From Labilibaculum euxinicum (lineage in GTDB: Bacteria; Bacteroidota; Bacteroidia; Bacteroidales; Marinifilaceae): DNA of 64,000 bases. A model generated the notes under the pieces. That model was not told the origin of the DNA. It saw only the letters and a program-made list of their open reading frames with translations, and ran no database searches. The position numbers and the translations under genes are program-made. Location: the NCBI RefSeq assembly GCF_009795715.1, contig NZ_WTCR01000007.1, positions 124,001 to 188,000 of the forward strand. Direction: 5' to 3'. This document shows positions 59,461 through 64,000 of this stretch, in pieces (position 1 is the stretch's first letter; each line of letters starts with the position of its first letter).

Positions 59461-62082
59461 TTAGTTAATAGTAATTTTTACCATTTTTAAATTTTTTGCA
59501 TCAGAGCTATTGCCATAGAAAACTTCGTACTCGCCAGGTGTAACAGCCATTTTACGTTGCTCCCAATCATAAAACTCAAATGAATCAGAAGCTAAATCTA
59601 TCACTGCCTTTGCAGAACTTCCTGCTTTCACCTCTACTCTTTTGAAACCTTTTAATGTTTTTAAAGGACCATCAATATCATTCACTTTCCGCACATATAC
59701 CTGAACAATTTCAGTTCCATCCATACTACCTGAATTCTTAACAGTCAAGGTTATCTGAGTGCTTTCACAAGTATTAATACTTGATTTACTTAAACTTGCT
59801 GCACCAATTTCAAAATTTGTATAACTTAAGCCAAATCCAAACGGAAAAAGAACATCTGTTGTATATCGATAGGTACGACCTTTCATGGAATAATCTTCAA
59901 AATCGCCTAATTTTTCAGAGTTTTTATAAAATGAAATCGGCAATTTACCGGAAGGATTATAATCGCCAAACAGAACATCAGCAATAGCTTGTCCTCCCGA
60001 TTCGCCGGCATACCAAGCCTGAAGAATAGCATCACACGTCTCGGTTTCGGGAGTTAAAGCAATAGCCGAACCGGAACAGTTAACGAAAATCACTTTTTTA
60101 CCGGCCTCTTTCAATGCCTTTAAACAGTTACGCTGAACAGATGGTAATTCAATATTGGTACGGTCGCCGCCTTTAAAACCCGGATAAGAAACCGGCATTT
60201 CTTCGCCTTCCAGTTCGCCGGAAAGTCCTCCTGCAAATACTACCACATCTATGCCTTTTAGCTTTTTAATTAAGGAGGTATAATCTACGTCAACTTCTTT
60301 TCCGAAATTCAGTTCAATATTGGCCTGCCAATCGTTCATTTGAGCATATCGTATTTCAATTTTATACTTTTTACCTGCTTCTACTTTAATAGACATCTTT
60401 GAGGAGAGCAAGCGCCAGTTATTGTATTTTCGAATAGTATCGCCATTTACCAACAATTCAAAAGCTCCTGAGGCACCTCCTTTAAAAACAAGATCTTCGG
60501 TTTTTTTTGCCACAAATTCGGTTTCATATAGAGCTGAAAAACCCTCAAGTTTTACACCTGATGCAAATTCGTGCTGGCCGGCAGTTGTTAATTTAATTGG
60601 ATTGGTAATTTGCGTAGTTGCAACAACAGCACCTTCTCTTTCACTATTATTCCAATAGGTAGCTTTAAACCCGGGCTTGCCTTCAAAAGCACATTGCCCA
60701 ATATAACTTTGGGTAACTTTATCCTCAACTAAATCACAACCTTTATCGTAAAAAAAGGTATTATCGGCCAATTTGGTTTTTATACCGTTAAGAATAGAAA
60801 TAGTTCTTACCGGTGTACCATTATAATTTCCCCATAACATGGGTTCATTGCCGGCGTTGGGTCCTATAACAGCAATCTTATTCTCTTTTTTGGATAATGG
60901 AAGAATATGGTTGTTATTTTGAAGCAAAGTCAGTGACTGGCGAGCCATATCAAGTGCCAATTTTCTGTGTTTTTCATTATTCAAAATTGAAGGAGGAATT
61001 TGTGCCCAAGGTACTATTGAATCATCATCAAAATCACCAAGATCAAAACGCCCAATTAAAACACGCATTAAGCTTTTATCTATATCTTCTTCTTTTATCA
61101 ACCCCTTTTCAACAGCTTTTGGTAATGTCTTATAAGGATAATTATTCCAAACACATTCTACATCGGTTCCAGAAAGAACAGCTTTTGAGGCGGCATGAAC
61201 AGCATCGGAGGATACTTTATGTGAGGTGAAAAAATCAGTAACTGCCCCACAATCAGAAACGACTAAATACTTATACCCCCACTCTTCGCGAAGAATACGT
61301 TGCAAAAGCCTTGTGCTGCCACAACAAGGCTCATCGTCTAAACGCTGATAAGCGCACATCACCTGGCGTACATCACCTTCTTGTACCAAAGCTTTAAATG
61401 CCGGAAGGTAGGTTTCATATAATTCCCTGGGATCCACGTCGTTAAGATTCAATTCATGACGACTCCATTCCGGGCCGGAATGTACTGCATAATGCTTTGC
61501 ACAAGCTAACAACTTACGATATTTAGCATCGGCAGGCCCTTGCAAGCCCTTTACTACCGCAATGCCCATTCGTGAAGTTAAATACGGATCCTCTCCATAG
61601 GTCTCCTGTCCGCGCCCCCAACGAGGGTCTCTAAAAATATTTACATTCGGTGTCCAAACTGAAAGACTTAGGAAACGTTTGTTTTCATTACCCATATTAA
61701 TCCACTCATGGTATTTGGCACGTGCTTCATCTGACACAGCGTCATAAATATCATATAACAATTCATCATTAAATGAAGCTGCCATACCAATAGGTTCGGG
61801 AAATACGGTTACATTACCATTATTGGCATATCCATGTAAAGCTTCGCTCCACCAGTTAAATTTCTTAATATCCAGCCGTGGTACAGCGTCTGACTGATCG
61901 CACATTAATGTTGCCTTTTCTTCAAGAGTAAGCCTTAAAATTAAATCTTTAGCGCGCTCCCGGGAACTTAATTCCGAGTTTTGAAAAGGATATTTCTGCC
62001 CCCAAACAGCAAGAGTCAAAAGAAGATTTAAGACAATTAAAAATCCCCTTTTAAACACGGTAGAATCGATTTGTATTTTCAT
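59461..62082 (-). CDS. GH3 beta-glycosidase (xylosidase/arabinosidase-like) with PA14 insert
   Basis: 873 residues from the ATG at 62082, in front of the signal peptide (RGFLIVLNLLLTLAVWGQ); the frame from 62106 adds 8 residues. The GH3 N-barrel (~25-350) has FNWWSEALHGYA, RDPRWGRGQETYGEDP, and the nucleophile Asp in YLVVSDCGAVTDFF. The alpha/beta domain (~380-690) is interrupted by a PA14 domain (~460-590, ATYWNNSEREGAVVA). A fibronectin III-like domain (~760-873) closes the chain. Such enzymes of xylan PULs are beta-xylosidases. Some are beta-glucosidases. Confidence 0.92.
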   Translation of the reverse strand: MKIQIDSTVFKRGFLIVLNLLLTLAVWGQKYPFQNSELSSRERAKDLILRLTLEEKATLMCDQSDAVPRLDIKKFNWWSEALHGYANNGNVTVFPEPIGMAASFNDELLYDIYDAVSDEARAKYHEWINMGNENKRFLSLSVWTPNVNIFRDPRWGRGQETYGEDPYLTSRMGIAVVKGLQGPADAKYRKLLACAKHYAVHSGPEWSRHELNLNDVDPRELYETYLPAFKALVQEGDVRQVMCAYQRLDDEPCCGSTRLLQRILREEWGYKYLVVSDCGAVTDFFTSHKVSSDAVHAASKAVLSGTDVECVWNNYPYKTLPKAVEKGLIKEEDIDKSLMRVLIGRFDLGDFDDDSIVPWAQIPPSILNNEKHRKLALDMARQSLTLLQNNNHILPLSKKENKIAVIGPNAGNEPMLWGNYNGTPVRTISILNGIKTKLADNTFFYDKGCDLVEDKVTQSYIGQCAFEGKPGFKATYWNNSEREGAVVATTQITNPIKLTTAGQHEFASGVKLEGFSALYETEFVAKKTEDLVFKGGASGAFELLVNGDTIRKYNNWRLLSSKMSIKVEAGKKYKIEIRYAQMNDWQANIELNFGKEVDVDYTSLIKKLKGIDVVVFAGGLSGELEGEEMPVSYPGFKGGDRTNIELPSVQRNCLKALKEAGKKVIFVNCSGSAIALTPETETCDAILQAWYAGESGGQAIADVLFGDYNPSGKLPISFYKNSEKLGDFEDYSMKGRTYRYTTDVLFPFGFGLSYTNFEIGAASLSKSSINTCESTQITLTVKNSGSMDGTEIVQVYVRKVNDIDGPLKTLKGFKRVEVKAGSSAKAVIDLASDSFEFYDWEQRKMAVTPGEYEVFYGNSSDAKNLKMVKITIN

Positions 62083-62282
62083 TTGTTTAAAAATTATCAA
62101 AACCACGATAACCTTTGCAATTTATAATCATGCACCTTTGTGCCCAATTATTTGCTCCGGTCATGTTGGTTACATCTGTTTATATTTTATTCTTTAAAGT
62201 CAGATGAAACTCGCAAAAGATCATCATCCCCTTGTTTTGGGAAGTTTTATTAATGGCTCGTTTCATTTTATAGATTTATTCG

Positions 62283-64000
62283 TTAATTCATTGGTTTTAG
62301 ACTAGCAACAAAACCGCCCCTTGGTAAAGACTTTACAAGAACAATACTTGATTTATCAACCACCATATATTTGGTTTTCAACTCTGTATCAAAACTTCCA
62401 TCGGCAATTAAAATCAGCTTATATTTCATCCCATCAGGCAAAAAACCAAATTCAACGTTTTGTGTATTTTTTTTATCTTCGGAATAAAGCCCGCCTATGT
62501 ACCATTGATTCCCTTTTCTTCGAGCCATAACAATGCTTTTTCCAGGATAGCCATTGAGTAGCCTGGTATCATCCCAACTATTTGGCACCTCTTTTAAAAA
62601 GTTCTTAACTGCATCCGGCTGATTATAGTATCCCTCGGGACGATCGGCCAGATGTTGAATTCCCGACTCAAACACAACACTCAATGCCAGTTCATGCCCA
62701 TAAGAGGTAGTATGTGGATACTGAGAATTAGTAAAAGTAACCGGTGTATAGTCCATACTTCCAACAACATTTCGGGTAAAAGGCAATATGGAATTATGTT
62801 TTGGTGCAGTAGTCGTAAATTCCGGCCCATTATTATACCATTCAGCCCCACGCACACCTTCGTATGTCATCAAATTAGGATAAGTACGTGCCCAACCTCG
62901 CGGTACTAAACAGCCATGAAAATAGACCATTATCTCAAATTGAGCTGCATCCTCCAAAATATCCAGATAATAGTTTATCATATTTTGTTTTTCGCTCTCG
63001 AAAAAATCAACTTTCACCCCAACTACGCCCAGCTTCTTTAACTTGGCAAACTCTTCCATGCGGTTTTCATGAGTCAACATCCTGTCTTTTGGTGTAGCGC
63101 CAACCCATGTGTGTTCGCCACCCGAGTTGTACCACATCAATGGCTTAACACCTATAGAATGAATGTATTTTAAAGCATCTTCCAATTGCCCGCCGTTACC
63201 CATGGCATCCCATTCCCAATCGAGTAAAGTGTATGGCCAATTAAAAGCAGCAGCCAAATCGGCAAATTTGCAAACTGTTTTAAAGTCTTTTGTGCCATGA
63301 TTATCGGACCAATAATTCCACGAAGCAACACCCGGCTTAATCCACTCCGTATCTTTAATAACAGATGGTGTTGACACATCATTTACCAAAGTAGATTCAA
63401 CTATATCGGAAAGGCTACCCATAATAATGACCCTCCAAGGAGATTGCCAAGGCAGTGTTACTGTTGGCTGTGTTTCACCGGTACCTCTACCATTCCACTG
63501 ATCGGGAAAGGTTATTTTATAACTATTTTTATCACCATAGTTCGTGAGTTTTGAGCCACAGTAATTTCGGTTAACATCGGCTTCATGAATTAAAAACCAA
63601 CACTTTTTATCGGCTGTATTAAAAAGTGCCGGATAACACCAATCCTTTTGAATATTACCATCTACCATTTCAGAGTAGAGCCCCTCATTTGCAGGATTAT
63701 ATTTTTCGAGCCATCTTTTTGTACTATCAGGAATAAAATAAGCTGTTAACTCATCTTTTACCAAGTATGTCCCATTTTTTTCAGGAAATTCGTACCGAAA
63801 AGCAATCCCATCATTATAAGCCCTGATAATTAGATTTAATTTTGCCTTCCCGGGATTTTGAAATGAAACAGTTATTTCGTTAGCAGAATTTGTGCATTTA
63901 GAACGCTTGCCAAGTAGAGTTGAATAGTTATCGGTTATTAATCGGGCTTTTCCTGTTTTAAGAAATTGTAAATCCCTACTAAAATTCTGGTCACTACGCA
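62283..64000 (-). CDS. GH97 glycoside hydrolase, retaining alpha-galactosidase type (N-terminus outside the window)
   Basis: About 571 residues are visible, the frame is open to the right edge. The internal TTG at 63764 is not the real start, because in-frame sequence with beta-sandwich character (AYNDGIAFRYEF) goes on upstream. A full-length member would have 640-720 residues with a signal peptide. The (beta/alpha)8 barrel has WNYWSDNHG, DWEWDAMG, and the KVDFF motif: Asp in GVKVDFFESE is the nucleophile of the retaining subgroup, unlike the Glu base of SusB. MTYEGVRGAEW carries the acid/base Glu. A C-terminal beta-domain ends with GGFVASLKPMN. Retaining members release alpha-galactose. It is the first visible gene of the PUL. 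Confidence 0.9.
   Translation of the reverse strand, partial: RSDQNFSRDLQFLKTGKARLITDNYSTLLGKRSKCTNSANEITVSFQNPGKAKLNLIIRAYNDGIAFRYEFPEKNGTYLVKDELTAYFIPDSTKRWLEKYNPANEGLYSEMVDGNIQKDWCYPALFNTADKKCWFLIHEADVNRNYCGSKLTNYGDKNSYKITFPDQWNGRGTGETQPTVTLPWQSPWRVIIMGSLSDIVESTLVNDVSTPSVIKDTEWIKPGVASWNYWSDNHGTKDFKTVCKFADLAAAFNWPYTLLDWEWDAMGNGGQLEDALKYIHSIGVKPLMWYNSGGEHTWVGATPKDRMLTHENRMEEFAKLKKLGVVGVKVDFFESEKQNMINYYLDILEDAAQFEIMVYFHGCLVPRGWARTYPNLMTYEGVRGAEWYNNGPEFTTTAPKHNSILPFTRNVVGSMDYTPVTFTNSQYPHTTSYGHELALSVVFESGIQHLADRPEGYYNQPDAVKNFLKEVPNSWDDTRLLNGYPGKSIVMARRKGNQWYIGGLYSEDKKNTQNVEFGFLPDGMKYKLILIADGSFDTELKTKYMVVDKSSIVLVKSLPRGGFVASLKPMN

Noticed and set aside
63762-63764. TTG as start codon of the GH97 gene
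   Set aside because: The frame is open to the window edge with GH97-like sequence, so the gene continues to the right.

Overview
The window (about 35-40% GC by eye) comes from a Bacteroidota chromosome. Evidence: Bacteroidota-type promoters (TTTG, 18-20 bp, TAnnTTTG), SusC/SusD pairs, a hybrid two-component regulator, an AraC/Reg_prop sensor, a Bacteroidota-type integrase relict and one protein with a type IX secretion tail. The overall look fits a free-living, possibly marine, member of the Marinilabiliales, but genus cannot be read from this sequence.

Region 1 (1-11.7 kb) is ordinary chromosome: the start of a secreted protein, a class III aminotransferase, a LytTR response regulator, TrmH, an HU protein, the threonine operon thrA-thrB-thrC (minus strand), a small secreted protein, a HAD phosphatase and a CDF metal exporter. 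The thr operon is preceded by a very short leader ORF ending in a run of Thr codons that overlaps a terminator hairpin, i.e. a translational attenuator.

Region 2 (11.9-16.2 kb, plus strand) is a molybdenum cofactor operon: promoter, a Moco-type riboswitch, a strong hairpin as expression platform, then a P-loop protein, moeA, a compact moaA, moaC and a MOSC-MogA fusion. moaD and moaE are not here.

Region 3 (16.27-17.15 kb) is tRNA-Ser(UGA) followed by a decayed tyrosine recombinase, the scar of an element that integrated at the tRNA.

Region 4 (17.3-64 kb, all on the minus strand) is a large polysaccharide utilisation locus (PUL). Read in the direction of transcription it has GH97, GH3, CE1 esterase, type B carboxylesterase, GH5, GH31, GH27, two tandem GH43-CBM6, DUF3237, GH127, a GH43 remnant, GH95, GH43, GH43-CE6, the hybrid two-component regulator, and finally susC-susD-susC-susD-DUF1735. 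This last block has the gene order of the xylan utilisation system (xusABCDE), without the usual GH10 xylanase at its end. The enzyme set (arabinofuranosidases, xylosidases, alpha-xylosidase, alpha-galactosidases, alpha-L-fucosidase/L-galactosidase type GH95, feruloyl- and acetyl-esterase families) points to a heavily decorated arabinoxylan, resembling the complex-xylan PUL described in Bacteroides ovatus. The substrate is an inference. Decayed gene pieces (GH43, IS-like, integrase) and a more GC-rich block around 43-51 kb suggest the locus was assembled in steps.
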